A DNA stretch of 7,231 nt, taken from Phycisphaerae bacterium (GTDB lineage: Bacteria > Planctomycetota > Phycisphaerae > Tepidisphaerales > Tepidisphaeraceae). A program made the position numbers and the translations under genes. The notes under the pieces were generated by a model that saw only the letters and a program-made list of their open reading frames with translations, did not search any database and was not told the origin of the DNA. Below are positions 1 through 6,757 of the stretch, one piece after another. Location of the stretch: positions 1-7,231 of the forward strand of contig JACMJD010000307.1 of the NCBI GenBank assembly GCA_014380825.1, written 5' to 3'. Positions within the stretch are counted from its first letter, which is position 1. Each line of letters begins with the position of its first letter.

Positions 1-722
1 GCATGAAGAAGGAAGAGGTCGACCAATCGATCCGCGACCTGCTCGCCACGCTTATCAAGTGGTGCGTGATGGGCTTCGGAATCGTGATCGCGTGCAACCA
101 GCTTGGCATCCCGATCGTGGCGATGCTGACCGGCGTGTCGATCATCGGCTTAGCCGTGGGTTTCGCGGCGCAGGAGACGCTGGCGAACTTCATCGCGGGG
201 ATCGTGATTTTCCTGGACAAACCGTTCAAGGTCGGCGACTGGATCGAGATCGACAGCACGTTTGGACAGGTTCGCCGCGTCAGCTTTCGCTCGACGCGAA
301 TCCTTGATCTGGATGGCGAAGTGGTCGTGCTGCCGAACACGCAGATGCTGTCGCACAAGGTGTCGAACCACAGCACGCACCCGTTGAACCGCGTGAACGT
401 GCGAATCGGGATCTCCTACAAGGCGTCGATCGACAAAGCCCGCGAGGCGCTGCTGAAGCTGACCGTGCAGGACGTTCGCATCGCGCCGAGGCCGGCGGCG
501 GAAGTGGTGGTCGATTCGTGCGGCGACAGCAGCGTCAACCTGATCCTGCGATTCTGGATCATGGACGAAGCGGTGGAGCGGTTGATCGGATACGAATACA
601 TCGAGAAGGCGAAGAACGCGCTCGATGCCGCGGGCGTGGAAATTCCGTTCCCGCACGTGCAGTTGCTGCTCGAGCAAACGCCGGCCGTGGAATTGTTGGC
701 GAAATCCCGGCATGCCGCCTGA
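1..722 (+). CDS. MscS-family mechanosensitive ion channel, 3' part (5' end outside window)
   Basis: This is a small-conductance mechanosensitive channel that would open under membrane tension to release solutes during osmotic downshock, in the inner membrane. Counting from the ATG at position 3, residues 13-42 form a hydrophobic segment like TM2. Residues 44-71 form the Gly/Ala-rich pore helix TM3, ending in the conserved FLDKPFKVGDWIEI turn. The soluble beta domain follows (GQVRRVSFRSTRI, then VVVLPNTQML), and after it the alpha/beta C-terminal domain, ending with DAAGVEIPFPHVQL, typical of the family. E. coli MscS is about 286 residues; here TM1 and the periplasmic N-terminus are missing. 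The ATG at position 3 is therefore probably an internal methionine and the gene starts before the window. The frame is set by the codon at 3-5 and the stop is TGA at 720-722. Family assignment is firm; the true length is unknown. Confidence 0.93.
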   Translation, partial: MKKEEVDQSIRDLLATLIKWCVMGFGIVIACNQLGIPIVAMLTGVSIIGLAVGFAAQETLANFIAGIVIFLDKPFKVGDWIEIDSTFGQVRRVSFRSTRILDLDGEVVVLPNTQMLSHKVSNHSTHPLNRVNVRIGISYKASIDKAREALLKLTVQDVRIAPRPAAEVVVDSCGDSSVNLILRFWIMDEAVERLIGYEYIEKAKNALDAAGVEIPFPHVQLLLEQTPAVELLAKSRHAA

Positions 723-773
723 TTGCGCGGCGATGCATCCTTTGCAATTCAATCGGGGGAGATGGCGGGATTG

Positions 774-815
774 AAAAAAAAGTCCGGGAAGCCCCCGTGA
801 AAGAGCTTCCCGGAC
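774..815 (-). terminator. Intrinsic (rho-independent) terminator of the PEP-CTERM gene
   Basis: A perfect 11-bp inverted repeat (GTCCGGGAAGC at 782-792, GCTTCCCGGAC at 805-815) encloses a 12-nt loop. On the minus strand it is followed directly by eight T residues (the A-tract at 774-781). It lies about 80 nt beyond the stop of the minus-strand gene at 896-1570. On the plus strand the hairpin is not followed by a T-run, so it should mainly stop minus-strand transcription and keep it out of the convergent channel gene. Confidence 0.9.
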
Positions 816-895
816 CAGTTGTCTGAAACCAATTGCTACTCTTGCGAACGACCGGTCCCGTTACCGATCAATCACATCAAGCAGCAAAGCGCACC

Positions 896-1570
896 TTACT
901 TGCGACGTCGGCGGCCAAGGATGCCCGCGCCGACAAGTCCGATCGCGACGATCGATGTCGGTTCAGGCACCACTCCGCCCGTCGGAAGCGCGCGCACGGT
1001 GAATGCGCCTGAGTTCCAAGTGCCGTCGATCGCATTCGCGAAGTCGTCGAAGTTTTCGAAATACTCCAGGCGAAGAATGCCGTTCGGCAGGCTGATGTCC
1101 GGGACGCCGTTGTCGGTGAGATCCAGCACGCCGGCGCTGCTGAAGCTGGCGGTGCCACCGAAGTCAGAACCGGCGCCGATGGTGAGGAACAGACCCGAAG
1201 CGTCCGGGGCAATATTGTCGTCAAAGTAGACGGCATTGTCCGACAGCCAGCTCGGGCTGGTGGCGGTGATGTTGTTGTTCCAGCCGATGCCGCTCATCGT
1301 CATCGGAGTGCCAGACGCAAAGCCGGCGGCGGTCGCGACGTTGAAGGTCAGCACGACGTTCTGGGCATCGCCCTGAGCATCGAAGCTGTTGATCCCGACG
1401 GTCGGGATGCTGACATCAGCTTCAGGTCCGCCGCCCGCGTGAACCAGCGGTGGTCCAGCTTGCGTCGGCGCCTTGGTGGCACCGGCCTGATTGGTTTGAG
1501 AAAGAACGTTGCCAAAAGCCGCGCCCGCGCCGAGCGCAGTGACAGCACATGCTGCGAGAATTGCCTTCAT
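896..1570 (-). CDS. Secreted PEP-CTERM sorting domain protein, function unknown
   Basis: This is a 224-residue exported protein carrying a C-terminal exosortase recognition signal. Residues 1-20 (MKAILAACAVTALGAGAAFG) look like a Sec signal peptide. The middle (about 40-195) is rich in Gly, Asn, Asp, Thr and Ser with alternating hydrophobics, suggesting an all-beta extracellular domain that I cannot assign to a family. The tail is the standard tripartite sorting signal: VVPEPTS at 200-206, a hydrophobic helix at 207-219, and a basic end RRRRK at 220-224. In known systems the exosortase cuts near PEP and the protein ends up at the cell surface or in an exopolysaccharide matrix. No exosortase is in the window. 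An in-frame upstream ATG at 1690 would add 40 residues, but the start at 1570 has a good ribosome-binding site and puts the signal peptide at the N-terminus. It ends with TAA and has its own terminator. Confidence 0.9.
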   Translation of the reverse strand: MKAILAACAVTALGAGAAFGNVLSQTNQAGATKAPTQAGPPLVHAGGGPEADVSIPTVGINSFDAQGDAQNVVLTFNVATAAGFASGTPMTMSGIGWNNNITATSPSWLSDNAVYFDDNIAPDASGLFLTIGAGSDFGGTASFSSAGVLDLTDNGVPDISLPNGILRLEYFENFDDFANAIDGTWNSGAFTVRALPTGGVVPEPTSIVAIGLVGAGILGRRRRK

Positions 1571-1578
1571 CGCATTTG

Positions 1579-1583
1579 CTCCT
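1579..1583 (-). promoter_or_regulatory. Ribosome-binding site deciding the PEP-CTERM gene start
   Basis: On the minus strand AGGAG lies 8 nt before the ATG at 1570. It supports this start over the in-frame ATG at 1690, whose use would bury the signal peptide inside the protein. Confidence 0.75.
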
Positions 1584-1821
1584 AAACGAGTTGTAGAAAT
1601 GGGTGAAGGCAGCCCTGCGCGCCGTTCACCATAGCCCTGAGCAATGAACAATACAGGGAGAAAGACGAAACGCAACACCAATCTGCGCAAGTTTTTAAAA
1701 GTTGAATCTCGTCATCATCACATCGACGGTCGCCGATAGAAATTTGGTTCGGCGCAGATACTTTCTGTCGTCTTAAACGAACTGAATTACGCAGACTCAC
1801 GTCGATTGACGGACAGACTTT

Positions 1822-3597
1822 CTAACCCGCGGCCGGTGCGTTGGTGGGCGCGATCGCATCTTCAGGCCGCGGCTCGATGTTGGGATGGATGAACTTGTTC
1901 CACATCTCGTTGCGCATCTTCAGCGTGCCTTTTTTCTTGTCCAGCTTGCCGACGATGAACCCCTGGTTGAGCATCAGTTCCATCGCCTGCACGCACTGTT
2001 GCAACAGGTATGCTGCAACGTCCTTCGGCAGGTGGCTGAGCGAGCTCTGCAACAAGCGGTAGATCGTTCCCACGTCGCTAGCCTGCCGCAACGCCTGCAT
2101 GACCGCATCGAACACGCCGACCACGTGCAGACGGTTGACGCCTTTCAGATAGGTCCGGATCTTCTGGATTCGTCCCTCCGCGTACGCGGGAACGAACTCT
2201 TCCCGAGCATCGGTGAGGTTCAGCTTCAACAGGTTGTATTCCGTGATCTGCCAGCGCTGCGGCATGTCGCCGAAGATGTGTGCGAGCTGCTTCATGCAGT
2301 TGACATCGAAGCTGCCGATGGCGATGTGATCGAGCGTGTCGTGTGTAAATCCGCCTCGCGCGATGCACTTCCACGCGTCCTGACCGGTGAGCTTCAGGCC
2401 CGCTTCGGCGGCGATCTCGGCGCAGTGCGCCTGGAGATCGGTGAACTGTCCATTGGCGGCGTACCAGAAGTCGGCGAAGCGGATGTGCTGGCGCACGCGC
2501 GATCGCTGATCGAAGTCGTAATTCTCTTTCAACCACTGCGCCTTGTGCTCGCCGCGCTCCAGCTCAAGGATCACGTACGCCAGCTCGCGCCCGCCGGAGT
2601 GCGTGAGCGTCATGCCGGCGGAGAGAATCGGGTCCGCGAAGCCCGCCGATTCACCCACGAGAAACCAGTTGTCTCCGTATGTGCGATCGGCGACGAACGA
2701 CCAGTCCTTGGTCGTATAGAGTTTTCCTTCGTTGGTCGCGTTCTTCACCAGCGCGCTGATGCGCGGCTCGCGCGACAACGCTTCCTTGTACAGCTCTTCG
2801 GGCGACTTGCCCGCTTTCTTGTAATACTCCTGCGGGCAGACGAACCCGATGCTCGTGCGCGTCGGGCTCAGCGGGATGAACCAGATCCAGCCGTCGCTCA
2901 CGCTCATCACCTGAATGCGCGTCCCGCCCGTGCCGATATGCGTGGCCCATTCGGCGTTCTGCCAGTAATACCATACGGCGATGTTCTGCAATCGCGTGGG
3001 GATCTCGGTTTCCACGCCCATCGCGCGCCGCAGCACGCCGATGTGCCCGGACGCATCGACGTAATACTTCGCCGTGATGACTTCGCCGCTTTTCAGCTCG
3101 AACCCGGTGATCTTGTCGCCCTCGCGGCGAACGTTGGTCACTTGCGCCTCTTCGCGCACCTCAACACCCGCTTCTTCGGCGTGGCGGAGCAGGATGGTGT
3201 CGAAGATCGCGCGATCGATTTGAAACGCCGTGAACTTGCGCTGCCCATCAAACTTGCTCGGCCGCGGCTCATCGCGGAACGCTTCGCTGTCCAGGAAATC
3301 GAAGTCCCACAGCTCTTCGGTCTTGCCCCATTTGAACGTCCCGCCGATCTTGATCGGGAAGTTTGCGGCCTCGACTTTGTCCCAGACGCCCATCTCGTCG
3401 AGGATCGATCCGATGCGTGGAAGCTGGCTTTCGCCGACGTGGTCGCGCGGGAACTTTTCCTTTTCGAGGATCAGGACGCGCATCTTCGGATCATATTTTC
3501 GCAGCAGCGTACCGAGCGTCGTTCCGCCCGGGCCGCCACCGATGATCGCGACGTCGTAATGGTTTTTGGACTGCTGTTCAGCTGACTGAGTAGACAT
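1822..3597 (-). CDS. FAD-dependent halogenase-like oxidoreductase (tryptophan halogenase family)
   Basis: This is a 591-residue flavoprotein of the tryptophan/phenol halogenase family. Such enzymes use reduced FAD, O2 and a halide to make hypohalous acid, which is relayed to a catalytic lysine and then to an aromatic substrate. Visible motifs are the dinucleotide-binding GGGPGG at residues 20-25 after a beta strand, RDHVGESQLP at 51-60, and K83 in the FPIKIGGTFKWG segment, which sits where the family's catalytic lysine is expected. Also present are GWIWFIP at 236-242 (the halogenase WxWxIP motif) and VGESAGFADPILSAG at 314-328, which contains the FxxPxxSxG signature. From about residue 400 the protein is mostly helical, ending in a Pro/Ala-rich tail. 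The start has GAGGA 5 nt upstream; the stop is TAG. The substrate cannot be told. No flavin reductase or biosynthetic cluster lies beside it, so a non-halogenating monooxygenase remains possible. Family confidence is high, halogenation moderate. Confidence 0.88.
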   Translation of the reverse strand: MSTQSAEQQSKNHYDVAIIGGGPGGTTLGTLLRKYDPKMRVLILEKEKFPRDHVGESQLPRIGSILDEMGVWDKVEAANFPIKIGGTFKWGKTEELWDFDFLDSEAFRDEPRPSKFDGQRKFTAFQIDRAIFDTILLRHAEEAGVEVREEAQVTNVRREGDKITGFELKSGEVITAKYYVDASGHIGVLRRAMGVETEIPTRLQNIAVWYYWQNAEWATHIGTGGTRIQVMSVSDGWIWFIPLSPTRTSIGFVCPQEYYKKAGKSPEELYKEALSREPRISALVKNATNEGKLYTTKDWSFVADRTYGDNWFLVGESAGFADPILSAGMTLTHSGGRELAYVILELERGEHKAQWLKENYDFDQRSRVRQHIRFADFWYAANGQFTDLQAHCAEIAAEAGLKLTGQDAWKCIARGGFTHDTLDHIAIGSFDVNCMKQLAHIFGDMPQRWQITEYNLLKLNLTDAREEFVPAYAEGRIQKIRTYLKGVNRLHVVGVFDAVMQALRQASDVGTIYRLLQSSLSHLPKDVAAYLLQQCVQAMELMLNQGFIVGKLDKKKGTLKMRNEMWNKFIHPNIEPRPEDAIAPTNAPAAG

Positions 3598-3609
3598 GAA
3601 TTTCCTCGT

Positions 3610-3642
3610 GATACGCCCGTGAAAAGAGAGGGAAAGCGTATC
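3610..3642. repeat. Inverted repeat in the leader of the halogenase-like gene
   Basis: A perfect 7-bp inverted repeat, GATACGC at 3610-3616 and GCGTATC at 3636-3642, with a 19-nt spacer. It begins 13 bp upstream of the start codon and directly abuts the ribosome-binding site at 3603-3607. It could be an operator or a weak leader hairpin. At this length chance is a serious alternative. Confidence 0.3.
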
Positions 3643-3752
3643 GCTCTATCGGAATTCATTCAAGACGCCGTGGATGTCACCTCTTTGCTCGGCGCCGGGG
3701 AGGCTCTTGTAAAGATAGGCGAAGTGTTCGTTCGACGATCCGCGTGAGGCCG

Positions 3753-4562
3753 CTACCGCACGTCTGCGACCGGCGCCGTTGGCGCGGGAGAGTTGTACAC
3801 GCGAGCGATAACGCGTCGTTGATGCAGCATCCAGTCGACCAAGTCCGATTCCGCCACCGCGCGGCTCCAGCAGTCGTGGCCGACACCGTCGAACTTGGTT
3901 TGTTTTGCGGCGCCGCCGCGCGCGGTGATTTCTTGGCACATCTCATCGGCGCTAGCGGATGGGACAACCAGATCGCTGCGGAAGTTGAACGCCCAGATCG
4001 GCAGCAAGGACAACCGCTGCGCCAGCTCAGTCGCGCGCGGGGCGGCGATCGGCACGAGCGCGGCGAAGCGATCCGGGTGCCGCGCGCCGATCTGCCAAAC
4101 GCCCAGTGCGCCGAATGATAATCCCGCCAGCGTCACGCGATCGCGATCGACCGACCAATGCTCCTCGACCGAATCGAGCGCGGCGATCACCAGCCGCTCG
4201 CGCTCTTCACCTCGCCAAGTGCCGCTGGACTGGGGGAAGATCGTGATGAACTTCCAAGTCCCCGGCGACTCCGCGATTACCGGGCCAAGGCCGGCGGAGA
4301 GTGAGCTTTCGCCATCCTTTCCGGCTTCAAATAAGCCGTGGAGGAAAACGATGGCCGGGTAGCGTTCGCTTGCGCGATAGTTCTTCGGAATGAACACCCA
4401 AACCGGTCGCGGTGTGCCATCAACCAGAACTTCTTGTCGGATGAATCCGGTACCGGCGGGAAAGTCCGCGGTGGATTTAGAAACGTGACGGCCCTGGCAG
4501 CCGCTGAGCAGCAGCCACATCGTTACCAACAGCGGCGACAGCGCACGCCAACGGTGAGACAT
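3753..4562 (-). CDS. Lipoprotein serine hydrolase (alpha/beta-hydrolase, esterase/depolymerase-like)
   Basis: This is a 269-residue predicted lipoprotein with an alpha/beta-hydrolase fold, resembling the predicted-peptidase and polyhydroxybutyrate-depolymerase/feruloyl-esterase group that cleaves ester (or peptide) bonds. Residues 1-22 are a lipoprotein signal ending in the lipobox LSGC, with C22 the lipidated cysteine. Gln follows it, which by the +2 rule favours the outer membrane. After a beta-rich start come YPAIVFLHG (68-76, oxyanion-hole region), the nucleophile elbow GLSFG with S149, a probable acid D197 in FRSDLVVP, and the catalytic H229 in GVGHDCW. The full triad is therefore present at normal spacing for a family of this length. 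The codon just before the ATG is an in-frame TGA, so the start cannot lie further upstream, although the ribosome-binding site is weak. The stop is TAG. It reads in the same direction as the halogenase-like gene, 155 bp apart, so co-transcription is possible but unproven. Substrate unknown. Confidence 0.88.
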   Translation of the reverse strand: MSHRWRALSPLLVTMWLLLSGCQGRHVSKSTADFPAGTGFIRQEVLVDGTPRPVWVFIPKNYRASERYPAIVFLHGLFEAGKDGESSLSAGLGPVIAESPGTWKFITIFPQSSGTWRGEERERLVIAALDSVEEHWSVDRDRVTLAGLSFGALGVWQIGARHPDRFAALVPIAAPRATELAQRLSLLPIWAFNFRSDLVVPSASADEMCQEITARGGAAKQTKFDGVGHDCWSRAVAESDLVDWMLHQRRVIARVYNSPAPTAPVADVR

Positions 4563-4835
4563 TCACCATCGGCATCGACATTGCGCGTCATTTAGTTAAG
4601 CCCGTGTCGTCGGATGGTAAGAGCTGCCAGTTGTATCCTGATGTGAGCCGACTTATGGGCGAACTATTGGGACGACAGGCCGCTTGACTTGGCATATCAT
4701 TTTGAAAGCAGCCGCCGGACCGTGCGTTTCGATCGCGGTTTTGAGGAAAGCCCTTGTTCGAGACGCCGAAGAACGGGTATCCTGTTGCATCAGCCGCCGT
4801 CGGATGCGGTGGAACCGCCAGCGGCCCGACGAGGT

Positions 4836-4866
4836 TTGAACCCGTAACCTGTTGCGGTTGTATAAG
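4836..4866 (+). promoter_or_regulatory. Candidate promoter of the GspE/PilB gene
   Basis: TTGAAC at 4836-4841 and TATAAG at 4861-4866 resemble -35 and -10 hexamers (4 of 6 and 5 of 6 matches to the sigma-70 consensus). The 19-nt spacing is longer than ideal. Transcription would start near 4873, giving a leader of about 100 nt. Promoter rules are poorly defined for planctomycetes, so this is tentative. Confidence 0.3.
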
Positions 4867-4874
4867 TACGGGGC

Positions 4875-4933
4875 CCGGCGGGTTGAGCTTCGAGAAGTTT
4901 GACCTCCGAGATTTTCCGAGAACCTCCCGCCGG
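4875..4933 (+). repeat. Inverted repeat in the presumed leader of the GspE/PilB gene
   Basis: CCGGCGGG at 4875-4882 is perfectly complementary to CCCGCCGG at 4926-4933, and the second arm ends 38 nt before the start codon. If transcription begins near 4873, the repeat would fold the 5' end of the mRNA into a long-looped stem. The loop holds three copies of CGAGA. It matches no riboswitch class I recognise. Confidence 0.3.
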
Positions 4934-4971
4934 CGACGTCCCGCGATTAAGCACCACTGAGGATTTGCACC

Positions 4972-6750
4972 ATGGCGAAACAGCAAAAACGGCTGGGCGA
5001 CATCTTGGTTGAGTGGGGAATCGTTCAACCGTCTGAAATCACCCGCGCCCTCGAACACGCCAAGACAAAGAACCTTCGCCTCGGCGAGGCGCTGGTCGAC
5101 CTGAAACTTGCCGCCGAAGCCAATGTCTACAAGGCGCTGGCGCAGCAGCACAACATGGAATACGTCGAGCTCGACAAGAGCTCGATCCCCGGCGGGGCGC
5201 TGAGCAGCATCCCCGACGAGCTGATGCGCAAGTATCTGGTGCTTCCGCTGGGCATGGAGAACGGCAAGCTCCGCATCGCCATTCACGATCCGCTGGATTT
5301 CGAAATGCAGGAAATCCTGCGTTTCCGGCTGGGTAAAGATTTGCGCCCGGTGCTCGCGCCGCGCAGCCGCATCAAGAGCGTCATCGACGAGCTCTTCAAC
5401 ACGACGGCAGCCAACACCATCGACAAGACGATGGACAAGACGATCGACCGTCTGCGCGATTCGCTGGATAAGTCGCTCGACAAATCGATGGACAAGTCGG
5501 TCGACCGATCGATCGACAAATCGATCGACATCGCCGGCATGGGCGAAGACACCGCGACCGATGCAACACAAGCGCCGATCATCAAGCTCGTGCAGGCGAT
5601 GATCGCCGAGGCCGTGCGCAATCGCGCGAGCGATATTCACATCGAGCCGATGAAAGACCGCGTGCGCGTGCGCTATCGCATCGACGGCGAATGCGTCGAC
5701 CGCGATCGCATCCCGCTTCGCATGAAGGGCCCGCTGATTTCCCGCATCAAGATCATGGCGGGCATCGACATCGCCGAAAAGCGTCTGCCGCAGGACGGGC
5801 GTATCAAGCTGATTGTCGACAAGCAGCAGATCGACTTCCGCGTCAGCACGCTGCCGGCGTATCACGGCGAATCGTGCGTGCTTCGTATTCTGCGCCCGGA
5901 CAGCGTGCGTATCGGTATTCAAAATCTGGGCTTCGAAGCGGAAGACTACAAGATCTTCCAAAAGATTATCCGCCGCCCCAACGGCATCTTCCTCGTGACC
6001 GGCCCGACCGGTTCAGGAAAAACGACGACGCTTTACGGCGCCCTCAACGAGCTGAACCGCCCGGATCGCAAGATCATCACGGCGGAAGATCCGGTGGAAT
6101 ATAACTTCCCCGGAATCAACCAGTGCCAAGTGCGCGACGCGATCGGATTGACGTTTCAGAAAATTTTGCGAGCGATGTTGCGTCAGGCGCCGAACATCAT
6201 CCTGGTCGGTGAAATTCGAGACTTGGAAGTGGCGGAAGTTGCGATCCAGGCGGCACTCACCGGCCACTTGGTGTTCAGCACGCTGCACACGAACGACGCG
6301 CCCAGCTCGATCACGCGTTTGATCGATATGGGCGTGAAGCCGTTCCTCGTGGCGTCGTCAATTCAGGCGGTTTTGGCGCAACGACTGATCCGCGTCCTGT
6401 GTCCGAAGTGCAAACAGCCCGACCGCGAGCCCGATCCGATGTGGCTCAAGCTCTCCGGCATCACCGCTGCCGACATGAAAGACAAGACGCTCTACAAGCC
6501 GCGCGGATGCGAATACTGCACCGGCACGGGCTTCCGCGGCCGAATTGGTATCTTCGAGATGATGCACCTGAACAGCGAAATCCGAAACCTCGCGTTCGAA
6601 CGCGCCCCGACCAACAAGATCCGCAAAGCCGCGCTCGCCAGCGGCATGAAGAGCCTCCTGCAAGACGGCCGCCTCAAAGTGCTCAACGGCACGACGACGG
6701 CGGAAGAAGTCGTGAAGGTGGCGCAGGTGGAAGGGATCGTGACTGGTTAA
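4972..6750 (+). CDS. gspE: GspE/PilB-type secretion or type IV pilus assembly ATPase with repeat-containing linker
   Basis: This is a 592-residue cytoplasmic hexameric ATPase powering type II secretion or type IV pilus extension. Residues 7-59 hold two MshEN-type motifs (RLGDILV and RLGEALV starts), which bind c-di-GMP in related ATPases; the domain runs to about 143. Residues 149-187 are an unusual linker of about ten four-residue repeats. Then follow ASDIHIEP (219-226) of the N2 domain, Walker A GPTGSGKT (344-351), the Asp box ITAEDPVEY (369-377), Walker B IILVGE (409-414), the His box GHLVFSTLHT (431-440), and a zinc-binding tetracysteine: C477, C480, C513, C516. All catalytic elements are intact, so the protein should be active. 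GAGGA lies 8 nt before the ATG; the stop is TAA. No gspF/pilC, pilT or pilin gene is adjacent, so GspE versus PilB cannot be settled here; the MshEN region is common in PilB-type motors. Confidence 0.95.
   Translation: MAKQQKRLGDILVEWGIVQPSEITRALEHAKTKNLRLGEALVDLKLAAEANVYKALAQQHNMEYVELDKSSIPGGALSSIPDELMRKYLVLPLGMENGKLRIAIHDPLDFEMQEILRFRLGKDLRPVLAPRSRIKSVIDELFNTTAANTIDKTMDKTIDRLRDSLDKSLDKSMDKSVDRSIDKSIDIAGMGEDTATDATQAPIIKLVQAMIAEAVRNRASDIHIEPMKDRVRVRYRIDGECVDRDRIPLRMKGPLISRIKIMAGIDIAEKRLPQDGRIKLIVDKQQIDFRVSTLPAYHGESCVLRILRPDSVRIGIQNLGFEAEDYKIFQKIIRRPNGIFLVTGPTGSGKTTTLYGALNELNRPDRKIITAEDPVEYNFPGINQCQVRDAIGLTFQKILRAMLRQAPNIILVGEIRDLEVAEVAIQAALTGHLVFSTLHTNDAPSSITRLIDMGVKPFLVASSIQAVLAQRLIRVLCPKCKQPDREPDPMWLKLSGITAADMKDKTLYKPRGCEYCTGTGFRGRIGIFEMMHLNSEIRNLAFERAPTNKIRKAALASGMKSLLQDGRLKVLNGTTTAEEVVKVAQVEGIVTG
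5419..5532 (+). repeat. Degenerate 12-bp tandem repeat coding the ATPase linker
   Basis: The stretch consists of about ten units of 12 bp of the form ATCGACAAGTCG, each coding hydrophobic-Asp-Lys/Arg-Ser/Thr (for example LDKS, MDKS, VDRS, IDKS). The register shifts once in the middle, around residues 158-166, where the spacing of the hydrophobic positions drops from 4 to 3. Codons vary between units (GAC/GAT, AAG/AAA, CGT/CGA), so the repeat is old or kept by selection rather than a very recent expansion. Confidence 0.85.
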
Positions 6751-6757
6751 GATTTTT

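Larger units (their letters stand above)
4563..4971. other. Divergent intergenic region between hydrolase and secretion ATPase genes
   Basis: About 410 bp without a convincing gene. It must hold the promoters of both divergent neighbours. Its right half contains a promoter-like pair (4836-4866), an inverted repeat in the presumed leader (4875-4933), a nested weak hairpin (AACCGC at 4813-4818 with GCGGTT at 4854-4859, and inside it AGGTT at 4832-4836 with AACCT at 4846-4850), and a 12-nt near-repeat (4777-4788 and 4844-4855, 11 of 12 identical). In the left half I see no strong promoter for the hydrolase gene and no known riboswitch. Confidence 0.6.

Noticed and set aside
1571..1690. N-terminal extension of the PEP-CTERM protein to an upstream ATG
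   Set aside because: It would place the signal peptide at residue 41, and the internal start has a clear AGGAG site.
1662..1690. Minus-strand TTGCGT and TATTGT as a promoter for the PEP-CTERM gene
   Set aside because: Only 3 of 6 and 4 of 6 consensus matches at 16-nt spacing; not distinguishable from chance.
1760..1824. Imperfect inverted repeat after the halogenase stop as a terminator
   Set aside because: The stem has a bulge and a loop of over 30 nt, and no T-run follows on the minus strand.
1885..3585. Long plus-strand open frame (566 codons) antisense to the halogenase-like gene
   Set aside because: Its translation is rich in Arg, Ala, Leu and Val with no motif. It is the GC-codon shadow of a well-supported minus-strand gene.
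4672..4700. Sigma-70-like pair ACGACA and TATCAT with 17-nt spacing
   Set aside because: The -35 match is poor and it lies about 270 bp before the gene; kept only as a weak alternative to the pair at 4836-4866.
4690..4706. Sigma-54-like promoter (TGGCAT... TTTGA)
   Set aside because: The invariant GC of the -12 element is missing at the required distance from GG.
4819..4885. tRNA-like T-arm on the minus strand (ACGGG, loop TTCAAAC, CTCGT)
   Set aside because: The T-arm can pair, but no matching acceptor strand, anticodon arm or D-arm exists at the right distance.
4754..4960. Small plus-strand frame in the ATPase leader
   Set aside because: It starts with TTG, has no ribosome-binding site, low-complexity composition and no recognisable domain.
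4588..5961. Long minus-strand open frame (457 codons) antisense to the ATPase gene
   Set aside because: It only mirrors the ATPase codons; its Asp/His/Val/Arg-rich repeats are the reverse complement of the linker repeat. No start signal or family is visible.
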